Source of the DNA: Ceratopteris richardii
Lineage: Eukaryota > Streptophyta > Polypodiopsida > Polypodiales > Pteridaceae
Reading direction: 5' to 3'
Assembly: GCA_020310875.1 (NCBI GenBank)
Contig: CM035439.1
Location: 141,489,139-141,553,138, forward strand
Length of the DNA: 64,000 nucleotides
In this document: positions 45,692-57,590 of the stretch, one piece after another
How the letters are laid out: every line of letters starts with the position of its first letter
Numbering within the stretch: the first letter of the stretch is position 1
The notes under the pieces: model-generated
Told to the model about the DNA's origin: nothing
The model's input: the letters and a program-made list of their open reading frames with translations, nothing else
Database searches by the model: none
Translations under genes and position numbers: made by a program

Positions 45692-46979
45692 TCACTCGAT
45701 TGTGGTATAGTTTCGTTCACCCGCATTTAATCGTCTACTAGCATATGTTATCGGCAAATCTAGGTTTCCTTCATTAGTTGGTTGTGCTAGCACACATCCT
45801 ATTGCATAATTGGATGCATCCACATGTATATGGAATGGCTTATTCCAATTAGGAGTGGTCAGTATGGGTGTTGTGCACAAGCATCTCTTCAGCTCATTGA
45901 AGGACTTCTCACATTCGTCGTTCCACTCAAATTTTGTCAACAAGGCATAAAGAGGCTTAGCTATAATTGCATACATGTGAATGAACCTACGGTAATATCC
46001 ACAATGGCCCATAAAGGCTTGTACCTCTTTAACATTCCTTGGCCTCGGAAGCTCCGTTATGGCTTTTACTTTGTCCTCATCTGTTGATATTCCGTTCTTA
46101 GAAACAATATGACCTAAGATTTTACCTTGTTGTACCATGAACACACACTTCTTTGGGTTCAGACACACTCGATATTCTGTACACTTGTTGAAGATCTGTC
46201 TGAGCTCAGGGATGTGGTATCTTCTTTGTTGGGAATGAGCACATAAATCATCCACATATACTTCTAAGCTCTTTCGCAAGAAATCCTTGAAGACATGACA
46301 CATGAGCCTTTGGAATGTTGCAGGTGCATTGTTGAGCCCAAATGACATCACACTAAATGCAAAGACTCCCCACTCTGTGGCAAAGGTGGTTTTGTGTTGA
46401 TCTTCTAGAGCAATGGCTACTTGGTTGTAGCCCAAAAATCCATCAAGGAAACTATACACTTCCTTGCCTACAACACGCTCTAATAAATGGTCAGTGATTG
46501 GAAGCGGATAACTATTTCTTACCATGGCGGCATTAATTTTTTTAAGGTTAATACACACACGCAAATTTCCATTCTTCTTGGGCACCATTACAATGGGGGA
46601 CACCCAGTCAGTATGCTCAATCTCATAGATAAATCCGGCTTCAATCAATTTGTTAGTTTATTCTTTTATTTTAGCTGCATAGATGTCATTATATGTGTAA
46701 GGCTTGTGTTTGGAGGGCTTGGAATCTGCTATCATAGGGATCGTATGAGAACAAATTTTTCGGATCTACTCCCATCAAGTCTCTATAGTGCCATGCAAAC
46801 ACATCCCTATATTCCCTTAATAAGGCTACCAATTTTGTTTCCTCTTCTTTACTTAGGTCATCTCGTATGTACGTACATCTCTCTTCGTTTTCTTCAATGG
46901 TGACTACAATTTTTTTGGTCTTTTCTTTGTTATCATACGCTTCTCCTATAGTGGCCTCTCTCTTAGGCATTCGTACCAA
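45692..46979 (-). pseudogene. Gypsy E- RT and RNase H
   Basis: 46979-46689 is the RT N-terminal region (MPKREATIGEAYDNKEKTKK, then LVALLREYRDVFAWHYRDL). After a short break 46648-45692 is open for 318 codons: WVSPIVMVPKKNG, RVCINLKKINAAMVRNSYPL, YSFLDGFLGYNQVAIA, TTFATEWGVFAFSVMSFGL, the catalytic VYVDDLCAHS, the thumb GHIVSKNGISTDEDKVKAI, FMGHCGYYRRFIHMYA, and the RNase H opening FHIHVDASNYAIGCVLAQ. Frame ends at YTTIE with a TGA where E+ has CGA (Arg). RT before integrase identifies gypsy. Confidence 0.93.
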
Positions 46980-47158
46980 AATTTTTCAGTCCTCAACTTT
47001 ATATTTCTTAAAATTTTCTGGTACTTCGAACAATGATTCCTCCTCTTCTTGTTTCACTACTTGTCTTTTCTTTTTCTTTTGATCTCCTTCACTTCCTTCC
47101 TTTGAATTTACAGTATTAATGTTTGTGAGAGGTTCTTCTTCAGGTTGGTTAAATCCTC

Positions 47159-48060
47159 CTACATCTTTAGATAGTGCTTCTCTGAGTTAAAGCAACTATC
47201 CACCACAATGGACTCTAGATCATCATCATTCTCTTCTTCTTCTACGAAGTCACTAGGGTCACATTCTTCTAGCAAGGGCTGACACATGAACACGGAAATA
47301 TCATAACCCTCTTCATCACAATGAGGTGTCCATTGTTCTTCATTGACTACAATGTCCATGGTAGCTAAGATTTCTGCCCAGCCACGAGGCTCAAATTCCT
47401 CATCTGGAAAGATCATCGGTGTATAGGTTGGGTTTTTAACTGGTCTACCTCCTTGAGAAGTTCCTTTTTCTCTTGCCTTTAAGCATTTTTCCTCTTCCTT
47501 TGCGACCTTGCACATCCACAAATGAGTATCTTCATGCATCCAAGATGTATGAGATGAACTTTTAGAATGCACAGAGATTGAATCTTCTTGCTCCTTGTGG
47601 ATAGGATTCCACTGAAGGGGTGGTACATCTCTGAAGGTGTAATCCTTCAAATTGACCTTGGTTGTGACCCCTAAGTGCTGCAAGTATAAGGATTTGGTTC
47701 CCCAATCTTGTACAACTTGCTTTTGCCATAGGAAGGGTCTTCCTAGGATGATTTCGTAGGTATTAGTTTTGCCAAAGTCACATATAGTGAAGGTGTGCTC
47801 AAACTCTACACCACAAGTGGTTAGAGTTATCCCTTCTAGCAATCCTAGAGGTCTTTCAACATGGCCGTCAGCCATCTAAACCTTCATTCTAGTTGGTCTT
47901 AATGCAGGTTTACCCCATTGCTTCCACAAGGAGGTGGTTGCAATAACAACATCAGCACCTGAATCTATGATCGCTTTGGTTGTGTAACCTTGGTAGGTGA
48001 TCGGAAGATAAGTATTACCTTCCTCACCTTCGCTCATGTCCCCTATTTTTTCTAGAGGTA
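47159..48060 (-). pseudogene. Gypsy E- aspartic protease and linker
   Basis: The retropepsin site IIDSGADVVIAT reads on the minus strand at about 47985-47940, followed by LWKQWGKPALRPTR and a stop near 47877. 47875-47159 is open for 238 codons: MADGHVERPLGLLEGITLTT, YEIILGRPFLWQKQVVQDWG, DVPPLQWNPIHKE, then an acidic tail. E+ has the same order at 54592-55557. The catalytic DSGA is intact, so this domain was under constraint until recently in evolutionary terms. Confidence 0.9.
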
Positions 48061-48360
48061 TCTCTGGAACTTTCTACTTAGAGCCTACTTTTGGCATATT
48101 GGAATCAAGTTCTGGGACCTGATCCTTCACATGATTCCATAGCTCAGGTTTTGCTTTGAGCAACTCCTCTACCGTGAGATGACAATGAACCTTAGTGTTC
48201 TTCACAACTTCAGTGTTTCTTGGAACCATTGAGTCTTCATTTCTGATCAAAATTGTGGGGGCTTTGACCTTGAGAGTTTCAGATTCTCATGGGCCTGTGA
48301 ATTGTGGCAACTCATGTAAAGAATTGGATTCAAATCTTGACCTTTCTTCTCCTTGTTGCT

Positions 48361-49130
48361 CTACTTGGTCTCCATAAATAGATGGAATTTCTTGTGGAAA
48401 TTGATCATGAAGGTATCAATCTCAAGAATAGGAGGGGGAACATCCTTCTCCTTGGCCCATTTCTCTTCTTGTATTTCCCGCAAGAACTTTTGAGCATGTT
48501 GTTGAATTGAAAGAGGTTGTCCATCATCTATGGAGTCAGGAACATATACTTTCTTTGGTGATGAGCTTTCTCTTTCAATAGTCGGTTGAGCCTGCGGAGG
48601 TAAAGAAACTTGCGGTTTATTTACCAATTGCTCTAATCTATCTAGTAAGCCCTGGAAGTGCAAACTCGGTGTAATAGCATTCGTCTAATTGAACAATTGA
48701 TTGGCCTCAACCATAGCTTGAGCTAGTTCCACCATTTTTATGCACATTTTTGTCCGTTCACTCTCTAAATCTGATCTAGGGTAGCTCTTGTCTAGGTTTG
48801 CAGTTGTTGGCCCTTCTTGAAGTCGATCTTGGTATGCCTTGAACATCATGTCCAAGTCGTCTGGGGTTGGATCTGCAAGAACAGATCCTGGTTGTGGTTT
48901 ATTTACAATGGTTGGTGGGTGGGGATGAGGTGGTGTAGATGGAGTTTCAACATGCAAGAGATTTTGAGAGGCAATATCTTCTATTTTTTTGTGTCTTTTA
49001 GGCTTTCTTCTAATTTGGATAACTTTTTGGTCCGCTTATGATTGGCCTTCTCTCTAGTATCCTTCCATGTTCTTGTTTCTCTCTTACTAGGCTCTCCTGA
49101 ATCACTTGGCTCGGATTGCTCAGCTGGTTT
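48361..49130 (-). pseudogene. Gypsy E- gag-protease spacer
   Basis: 48957-48685 and 48663-48361 encode charged, low-complexity protein with SVLADPTPDDLDMMFKAYQ, matching SILANPKPDDLDMWLKAYQ in E+ (54081-54137). Upstream, 49130-48960 is Lys-rich like E+ 53930-54030. The gag core and zinc knuckles that precede this in E+ are absent. Confidence 0.8.
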
Positions 49131-49149
49131 AGCTTGTAGTTAGGCTTGT

Positions 49150-49583
49150 GCCCGAGTAACTGCATGTATAGGAGCTATTCACTATCTTGGTCATAACTTG
49201 AAGCACAGTTGTTAGAATCCAGTGAAACCACCTCCAATAGAAGCATCTTGTTGAGAGCTTTGAACGGAACCCACTATTGGCCATATTTAGAGTTCGGAGC
49301 TGAGAGAAATCCTCGATTTAGTGAAAACTGTTGTAAGTGGTATTACGGCAGACACTTTCAGTATTTAAGTGAGTTAGAGAGGTGGATTAGTCTTTTATCA
49401 CACATATAAGCTGAACCACTTCATTTCCCATCATGTGTGCACATGTCTTCATACACTTGGTTAGGTCGTTTCATCGGATTGACAAATAAGCGTGTGCCAA
49501 TTCCCCACTATACGCACTTGTGTGGCAAATGAGATTTAGTCTCTTTGGCACAAGTCCTTAAGTCTTCTTGACTTAGGTACACA
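49150..49583 (+). repeat. 5' LTR of gypsy E+ (left edge approximate)
   Basis: Ends GGTACACA seven bases before the primer site. No second LTR is in the window, so the start is inferred only from where E- similarity stops. Confidence 0.55.
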
Positions 49584-49589
49584 GGTTTT

Positions 49590-49608
49590 TGGCACTGTTG
49601 CCAGGGAA
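49590..49608 (+). promoter_or_regulatory. Primer binding site of gypsy E+
   Basis: TGGCACTGTTGCCAGGGAA. Athila/Tat elements use a site of the form TGGCGCCGTTGCCGGGGAA (tRNA-Asp). The three differences are C/G positions changed to A or T, two of them in CG dinucleotides. Confidence 0.72.
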
Positions 49609-50253
49609 CACCCAGCCAAGGTGCCTTCGTGATGGTTATAGCTCGAGAGTGATGAAATCATACTTGTAGAAGTGAACTTGTTCAGTGGCAAGTAGTCACC
49701 CACTTCAACACTTATTACTTCACATCCCGGAGGTGTGTGTAATGAGTTTTTAGGTTTAGGGTTAGTAGGAAGGGAGAGAAGGGAGAGTTAGGGTTAGGTT
49801 AGGAGAAGAGGAGAAGTGGAGTGAGGTAGGAGTAAGTCAAGATCACCAAGAAAAATCCTGAAAAAAATTGTCAAAGTAGAGTAGTTAAGTTCAGTCTCCA
49901 AAAAAGTATAAAAACCAAAAATTTCAGATCATTTCTCACTTATTCAGAGAGCAGTATTGTTAGAGCGCAGCGATCGGTATTGTGGGCTTGGTATCGTGCT
50001 TTCCAGGCTATCAAAGCTAGGTACTGAGCTCAAGGTGCAAGCAAGACATCACAGAGGTAAGATTCCATAAGATTTCATTGGCAAAAACACTTTAGAAGTG
50101 CACAAAAACGTGATCACTTGCGCATCTGGTATCGTCGGGTGGGGCAGAGTGTTTTTTGGATTTCTTTGGGTGAGAAAGTAGGCTAGGAGTGAAGAGGGGT
50201 GAGAGAAGAGCAAGGGGAAACAAAAATTTTTGAATTTGAAGATATTTTGGCTT
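49609..50253 (+). other. First part of the gypsy E+ leader
   Basis: No conserved protein. A G-rich patch at about 49745-49800 has short TTTAGGGTTAG runs. Ends at the first GTATCG box. Confidence 0.6.
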
Positions 50254-51115
50254 GAGTATCGTGATCGGTTGAGTTTTTGGTATCGCGATACCAAAAATTC
50301 CCTTGTATCGCGATACTCGCCGAAGTATCGTATCGTCGATTACCAGCCGTAATATCACGATACCACTAATGGTATCGTATCGTGGGGTTGGTATCGCGAT
50401 CGCACTTTACCAAAGTGGTATTGTATCGCGGTCCACTTTCTGGTATCGTATCGTGTCCTGTCCAGTTTTGTATCACGATACCATACTAGTATCGTATCGT
50501 GCAAGTCGGTGGTATCGTATCGCCACTTGCATTGATATCGTATTGTGCGGTTATGTGGTATCGTATCGCATAACTGCTAGTATCGTATCGTGCCCTACTC
50601 TGGTATCGTATCACCAGAGCATCCAGTATCGTATCGCGCAGGTCGGTGGTATCATATCGCCACCTACAGTAGTATCGTATCGTGCAGCCTCAAGTATCAT
50701 ATCGTCTCTCATTCCGGTGTCGTATCACGATACCATTTTGGTATCGTATCGTCACCTACTGTGATATCGTATAGTGTGAGAAGATCAGTATCGTATCGTG
50801 CAAAAATCAAGTATCGTATCGGGCAAATTCCAGTATCGTATCGTGCCCTTTTTGATATCGTATCGTCCAAAAAGTGGTATCGCATCGTTTGGGTTTTCAG
50901 TATCGTATCGTCCCAGTCTTAGTATTGTATCGTGACACGATATTGGTATCGTATCGTCCACTCTGGTGGTATCGTATCGCTAAGGAAGCCGGTATCGTAT
51001 CGTGTCCAACAGCGGTATCGTATCGCCTGTTGCTACAGTATCGTATTGCCTAGTCTTCAGGTATCGTACTGTGGACTGCTTGGTATCGCGTAGAGCAGTA
51101 TCGCCTAAAGTGGTA
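50254..51115 (+). repeat. GTATCGTATCG box array in the gypsy E+ leader
   Basis: By my reading there are 18 exact copies of GTATCGTATCG and about a dozen one-step variants in about 860 bp, spaced roughly 20-35 nt apart by non-repeated spacers. The 5' end instead has palindromes: TTTTTGGTATCG and its mirror form a perfect 24-bp palindrome at 50274-50297, and GTATCGCGATAC is at 50305-50316. Open frames across it only reflect VSYR/YRIVS repeats from the box. Function unknown; sits between primer site and gag start. Confidence 0.92.
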
Positions 51116-51214
51116 TTGCCCAGAGCAATTGAAGCATTTTCAGAGACTAATTTGAGGCATTTGAGGAGCCACTTAGGTAGAGTTTCAAAGACCTAGAGAG
51201 TCCCAGGAGGGTGA

Positions 51215-51907
51215 ATGAACTTGAGATCAGGTAGAGTGCTAAGTAGCCGGAGAAGTGTCATATCTTCTGTTGGAAGTGCCGCTCAGGTCAGTCACCGCTC
51301 TGTTTATTTAGACACCTCTAGTGACTCTGAGGAGGAGATACCCATGGCTTTAGAAGACATGCAGGGCCCCACTCCCAGTAGAAACTTCATGACAACTGTG
51401 GAAGGAGAGTACCGCACTTCCTTACAGTATGTTTCTACTAATGCCCAAGAGATTCCCATCTACCTGGATGGACTAAACAGATCTGTGGCTCAGATGGTGA
51501 CTTCCATGGATGCAATAGTTGTGCCCACACCAGCTGTTAAGTATGAGGGAGGAGCATACATTGACAAGTTGGGTCACATATACATAGTGATTGAATATCC
51601 TGATTTGATCAATGAAAGGGGAGAGTTAGTGGGACAAGAAAACTCAGGGAGACCAAACCCCGAGGAGTTAGTGACTACTCCCAGAGGCAAGTCACGGGTG
51701 ACACGAGTCTTGAGAGGAGACTTGATACCTCAGGACGACTACCTATTGGAAGTCTATTTGATCCATGGAATGGACTTGTTGCTTCAAACAAACTCACCAG
51801 CTCAAGGAAGAGAAGAAAGCCCGATGACATTTTATGAACTAAAGGATCCAGAAGACGAGACTAGAATAACATACCTAGATAAAATCAGAGAAGATATTGG
51901 TTGGTAG
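51215..51907 (+). pseudogene. Gypsy E+ gag N-terminal region
   Basis: Starts MNLRSGRVLSS, a basic opening seen in plant gypsy gags, and runs 230 codons with IPIYLDGLNRSVAQMVTSMD and YIDKLGHIYIVIEYPDL. A TAG at 51905-51907 and a shift then break it; a Pro-rich stretch (52021-52338, PVRPRSPVGGQPRIPPVRPV) continues in another frame. It lies 100 bp after the GTATCG array. Its role in particle assembly is inferred only from position. Confidence 0.78.
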
Positions 51908-52020
51908 ATGCCATAGATAGGGCTGAACTGAAATACATGGGCTTGCCTGTATTCCCTCAGCGAGAGCAGGCAACCACCTCTTAGAACCCATTCGGAACCC
52001 AACAAGAGGCAGATCACACC

Positions 52021-53726
52021 ATGTCAAGACAAACTAGCCAACGAAGTGTCCCAAACCGTACTCATGTACAATTTGCGACTCCAGGAGTGCAACCACACAA
52101 TCAGACCCACCCTGGAGTAGCTAATCAATACCGACCGCCAGTAAGACCACGATCACCAGTAGGAGGGCAGCCAAGAATACCCCCAGTTAGACCAGTGGTT
52201 CCTGCCTTCCCTCTAATGCCTAGACCTCCAGAACCAATGAGAAGATTGAGACCGATTCAAGTAGCCAAGTGTGTGAGAAATCATTATGACGGGTTGGGAG
52301 AACCTTATGATCACATTGCTGAATTAAACAAGTTCTAAGAGCGGAACAAGTAGACGACTTCTTCGTGCAGTATTAGTCTTTCGGACTCACCCTCACAGGA
52401 ATGGCTCTGACCTTGTTCCAGCCCTTAGACCCCAACCAATTTGGAAATATGGAGCAATTTTTTCAAGAATTCATTGGGGAATTCACTAAGAGAGGGATTA
52501 AACACAATTTTGCATCTTTAATCCATAGCTTTAAACAGAACCCTAATGAAACAGTGAAAACAGCCGCCAAAAGATTCAACCAGTATGTTGATAGATGTCT
52601 AGCTGTAGAGAGACCCACTCAGCAAAAACTGATATCATTGTTTTTGGATGGACTAACGAATGGAACCCTGAGAACGCTAGTTTACGTGAAGAGGTTACAA
52701 ACCCTGAGTGAGTGTCTTCAAGAGTGCATTGACCTAGAAGACAATCTAGCTGAGGATCTCAAGAGCATGCCAAGCCCCACTAAATCAGAAGACTCTCGGA
52801 GTACTATCACATCTAACTCCAGTAACGTGGAGGAATTAGCGGAGCTGGTAGCAAAGAAATTGGGAGTCCAAGGACAGAGAAACTACCAACACCCTGCCTT
52901 AAGAGTGCCTATGTCATGAAGATGTAGTCTATGTGGAGGAGATCACCCCACGCACATGTGTGTATGAGGAGGAACTGGTATACCTCAGACATATCCTTAC
53001 AACAGATAGCCCCAACAAGGAACTGCCTTGTATTGCCACATAGAACAAAAATACACCAACCACACCACTGAGAACTGTCCATTTAATAGGCAGGCATGGC
53101 CCCTCCAACCACCTCAGTATCGACCATATGGATATCCACCTAGAGAGCCAAGTAGAGATATGCCCAGATACTTATTCCTACCCGACACCAACAGGAGCCC
53201 CCAAGCCATATGAACCAGCACAATTCGGAAACCCTCAACTAGTGTTAGGACAACAACCCCCACATCCTCAACATGTGGTACCTGTGAAGTATGCCCAGCT
53301 AGAAGAAAATTCGGAAAGAGCCATAGTGCCAGCCTCAATGATGACTAGTGTCGAATCAGCAAACCCCGGATATGAACTGCCCCTAGGAGATTACTATCCC
53401 TATGAAGCCAACATGTTAGAGTATGAACCAGCATATGAGTCGGCATACTATGGATATGAAGGTTATATCAGGCTTATGGAACGGAGGTAGCAACCTTAAT
53501 GTATACCACACCTAAAGCACAGCAACCCGGAAGACAACCTATTAGACCGCCTGTGCCAATAGGACCTTGTTATAGATGCGGAGGAGACCATTTTATTAGA
53601 GAATGTCCTCGGCCTTACAATCCACCACCCCCTAGGACTTGGGAAGGATACTGCAATGATTGCGAAAAGGAACATCTTTTCAGAGAAATCCCACCAAAGT
53701 CCAAGAGACTACACCTATTAATGTAA
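52021..53726 (+). pseudogene. Gypsy E+ gag core and zinc knuckles
   Basis: After the Pro-rich piece, 52401-52919 is the retrotransposon gag core: MEQFFQEFIGEFTKRGIKHNF, NPNETVKTAAKRFNQYVDRCL and ISLFLDGLTNGTLRTLV. A TGA at 52917 precedes a first knuckle, CSLCGGDHPTHMC, and a Gln/Pro/Tyr-rich region follows in shifted frames. The second knuckle, CYRCGGDHFIREC, is at about 53568-53606. Both have CX2CX3HX4C spacing, one residue shorter than the copia knuckles in this window. A third Cys pair (CNDCEKEH) follows. Broken by several stops and shifts. Confidence 0.85.
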
Positions 53727-53767
53727 TTAAGGTGATAGAAGCACCTTGAGGTGATAAGGAATACACC

Positions 53768-54619
53768 GTGCCTTTAAAGGCCATTACCCAAGCTCAAATG
53801 AAAGAACAAAAAGGAAAACAATCAGAACGGGAACAAGAAAACAATAGAACTAGAAGTCCCAAAATTCAAATAGTAGAAGATTTAGAGGATTCCCATGAGA
53901 ATGGCCAAAACATAAAAGCACAACAATGGAAGGAAATAAGAGAGAAGCTCAAAGATAAATGGATAAAAAACAAGAGTCAAGACAATAAGAAACAAACCAA
54001 AAGTAAGAAAGAGCATAAAGAACAAGAGATTTGGGAAGAGGTCACCATTCCACCACTTATTCGAGAAGTAGAGAAACCAGGATCAATTCTAGCTAACCCA
54101 AAACCAGACGACTTAGACATGTGGTTGAAAGCTTACCAAGCTAGAATTAAGACTGGACCGAATGTGGAACAATATGACAAGCTTTACCCACAAGGAGAAT
54201 TTGAAAAAGAGAGGCTCGCGATATGTAGAAAACTTATAGAAAAGACCATCCCAACCCTTCCAGAGACAAGGATAGTAGAGGAGCAATACAAGGAGTGCAT
54301 TAAAGTCAAGGACAAAGAACTTAAAGAGAAGGATGACAAGTGTGAGCGAGTGAAAACCCAGGACGAATCTATGTCAACAATACCTGACTTAGAGGCTGAT
54401 TGGCCAAAGGAATTATGGAATAGAATCCGAGAAGAACAATGGAAGAAGAATGGAGTGACTAAGCCTCCCTTCGAGGAATTAGATGTGGAAATTTATCAAA
54501 CAAATCCCAATATGGAAGAAGTATATGAGGAAGTACCAAGACTAGACCGAAATAGAGAAGAAGCTCATAGCATTTCAACCTTACCAAATGCATGGGAGAA
54601 TATGAAAAGGAGTCTATGA
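53768..54619 (+). pseudogene. Gypsy E+ charged spacer between gag and protease
   Basis: 283 codons rich in Lys and Glu, with SILANPKPDDLDMWLKAYQ in the middle, shared with E- (48361-49130). It overlaps the next frame by 28 bp. Such a Lys/Glu-rich spacer is probably coiled-coil; function unknown. Confidence 0.78.
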
Positions 54620-55557
54620 TAATCCGAGCACCCACAGTACATGGAAAAGGAAAAGGAAACTCAGAAAAGGATTCACACAATCTAACGGAACTTAAGAAGA
54701 CAAAAGTACAATGCAAACTGACTATGGAAGAATTACTTCGGGTTAAGCCGCAATTATGGAATCAATTAGCACGTCAACTGGAATTAGGGCAAGAGAAGGA
54801 TGAAAAGGAAATCAAGGGAAAAGAAAACCCATCTAAGATACAAATCCCTGTGGATAAAGTGGGAGAATTTAGTGAAGGAGACGAAGGTAATACATGTATA
54901 CCTGTCACTTACAATGGGTACATGAACAAGGCTATACTAGACACAGGAGCTGGAGTAGGAATTGCCACCAAGGAAATTTGGGAGAAATGGGGAAAGCCTG
55001 CCTTACGGCCCACACGCGTGAAGCTCCAATTAGCAGACGGTCATGTGGAGAAACCCTTAGGAATATTAGAAAGGATCAAATTAACCACCTGTGGAGTTGA
55101 ATTTGAACACACATTAGCCATCTGCAAGTTTGAAAAGGCTAACGATTACGAAATGATATTAGGTCGACCCTTCACGAGACAAATGCGGATAGTGCAAGAC
55201 TGGGGAAGAGATTCATTATACCTGCAACATCAAGGAAATACCACCAAGATAAACTTGCATACGTTTGCATATCGAGATGTCCCTCCACTACAATGGAATC
55301 CCATACACAAGGAGGAAGATGACCTATCTATTCATAGCACTGGATCAAGCGATCAATCATGAATGCATGAGGACGCCCAGTTATGGATGTGTAAAGAAGC
55401 CAAGAAAGAGGATAATAAAAGACAGCTGTGGCCAATAGGACATCCTAACTATCACCCGGTAGAGGACCCAAGGTACATGCCTCAAATCTTTCCTGATGAA
55501 ACCTTTGAACCGCATGGATGGATGGAAATCTTAGCCACCTTAGATGTGTGTGTGTGA
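54592..55557 (+). pseudogene. Gypsy E+ aspartic protease
   Basis: The catalytic site AILDTGAGVGIAT is at about 54931-54970. LQLADGHVEKPLGILERIKL and YEMILGRPFTRQMRIVQDWG follow as in E-. After one stop at 55360 the same frame continues to 55557 with an acidic tail. Protease would release gag and pol products; here it is intact at its active site but out of frame with neighbours. Confidence 0.88.
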
Positions 55558-57590
55558 ATGAGGAAGTCCTAACTATGAACCAATGCATAGACGAAGAAGG
55601 CTATGATGTAAACTTGTTCATGGTTGTCCTTCAAGAAGTGGAAGCAGGAGAAATCTTGGAAAAAGAGTGGACAGAGGAATATGAGAGTATAGAAATGGAA
55701 CCAGAAATTGATTCAGAAGAGAGATATCTAGACACCATTCGAACCAAAGAGAAGCAGGAACCGACAAAGATCTTGGCAATAGAAGCCGCCCCCAGAGTAC
55801 AAGAGCAAGAGGAAGGAATGAGTAAAATTGGACCAAATCCAGATCTTTTTGAGTTTCTGGAGCATTTTAAAAGATATGAAGTAGAAGAGAGAAAGGTAGC
55901 CATTCAAATGCCTAAAAGAGAGGCTCGAGAAGGAGAAGCTTACGACAACAAAGAACAAACAAAAAAGATCATAGTAACAGTGGAAGATGGAGAAGAAAGA
56001 TGTACATACATAGGTAAAGATGTGTCAATTGAGGAGGAAGAAGAATTAATACAATTGATCCAAGAATATCGAGATGTATTTGCATGGATATATAAGGATC
56101 TCAAGGGTGTGGAACCCTCGATTTGCTCTCATAGAATACCAATGATGGTTGAGGCGAAACCATCAAAACAACACCCTTATACATACAATGAGGTCTATGC
56201 TACTAAAATTAAGGAAGAAATAGACAAGCTACTAGTAGTAGGATTCATATATGAAATAGAGCATACCGAGTGGGTATCACCACTAGTAGTTGTGCATAAG
56301 AAGAACGGAAAACTGAGAGTGTGCATTAACTTGAAAAAGGTCAATGCAACCACCATACGTGACAGCTACCCATTACCCATCACTGACCATCTATTGGAAA
56401 GAGTTGCAGGAAAAGAAGTCTATAGCTTCTTAGATGGATTCTCTGGATACAACCAAGTAGCCATTGCTACCGAGGATCAACATAAGACAACATTCACGAC
56501 TGAATGGGGATTCTATGCTTTTTGAGTGATGCCTTTTAGACTCACTAATGCGCCTGCGAATTTTCAATGATTGATGTGTCATGTTTTCAAAGAATTCCTG
56601 AAGGAGAGCATGGAAGTGTATGTAGATGACCTATGTACATAGTCAAACCAAAGGAAAGACCACATTCCTTAATTGCGGAAGATATTTAATAAATGTCGAC
56701 AGTACAGAGTCTTCCTGAACTCGGAGAAATGTGTCTTCATGGTAAGACAAGGGAAGATCTTAGGACACATAGTCTCTAGAAATGGAATATCCACGGATGA
56801 AGACAAGATTAAGGTTATTTTGGAGCTTCCTAGACCTAAGAATGTGAAAGAGGTGCAAGCATTTATGGGACATTGTGGATACTATCGTCGATTTATCCAC
56901 ATGTATGCCATAATAGTCAAACCCTTGTATGGACTCTTAACTGAATTCACTTGGATAGAGGAATGTGAGAAGGCATTCAAGGAGTTAAAGAAGCGGCTTA
57001 GCACAGCTCCAATTCTGAAAACACCAAATTGGAACAAGCCATTTCATACTCATGTGGACGCTTCTAATTACGCAATAGGTTGCATCTTAGCCCAACCAGA
57101 AGATGAAGGGAAGTTAGATCACCCAATTGCCTATGCGAGTAGACAACTGAATCAAGCAGAGAGGAATTATACAACCACCGAGCGAGAAGGATTAGGAATG
57201 GTCTATAAAGTGAAGAAATTCAGACACTATCTCTTAGCCAACAAATTCAAGTTCTTCATAGACCATCAGGCTTTATTGTACCTAGTAAATAAGCCTTGTA
57301 ACATGAGAAGATTGGTAAGATGGTTTCTACTATTGATGGATTTCGACTTTGAAGTGATAGTAAAATATTTACATGTATTAGAGATGGCACACGCAAGTGC
57401 GGCAAGAGGTCATTTTTCAGTTGAGAGAACCGTGAAAATGATCCTCTTCGCGGGCTTGTGGTGGCCAACTTTACATATGGATGCTGAGACAAATGTACGA
57501 AGCTGCGAGACATGCCAAAGGGCCAAGTACCCTATTCGGAGAGATGACATGCCATTGAGACCTATGGTTTGTGCCAGAGCGTTTTTCTAA
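55518..57590 (+). pseudogene. Gypsy E+ RT, RNase H and integrase zinc region
   Basis: One frame throughout, with stops at 56523, about 56568, 56640 and 56670. RT motifs are WVSPLVVVHKKNGKLRVCIN, YSFLDGFSGYNQVAIA and the catalytic VYVDDLCT. The thumb and connection are GHIVSRNGISTDEDKIKVI and FMGHCGYYRRFIHMYA. RNase H has FHTHVDASNYAIGCILAQ and YTTTEREGLGMVYKVKKFRH. From about 57390 the integrase zinc finger reads H, H, then CETC in RSCETCQRAKYP. TGG-to-TGA and CAG/CAA-to-TAG type changes dominate among the stops. Confidence 0.92.

Larger units (their letters stand above)
45690..49130 (-). mobile_element. Ty3/gypsy E-, truncated at both ends
   Basis: A minus-strand relative of gypsy E+. It holds the region downstream of gag, the protease, RT and the start of RNase H. 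Integrase, both LTRs and the gag core are missing. At its right end it meets the 5' LTR region of E+, so the two are head to head. Protein similarity to E+ is high along its whole length. Confidence 0.88.

Noticed and set aside
49745-49800. Telomere-like TTTAGGG runs
   Set aside because: Only one or two irregular units; not an interstitial telomere array.
50303-50922. Open frames of 110-153 codons in the GTATCG array
   Set aside because: They are translations of the repeated box (YRIVS, VSYR) and stay open only because the box lacks stops.
50254-51115. CRISPR-like arrangement of repeats and unique spacers
   Set aside because: Boxes are only 11 bp and variable, spacers differ in length, and the context is a plant gypsy leader.
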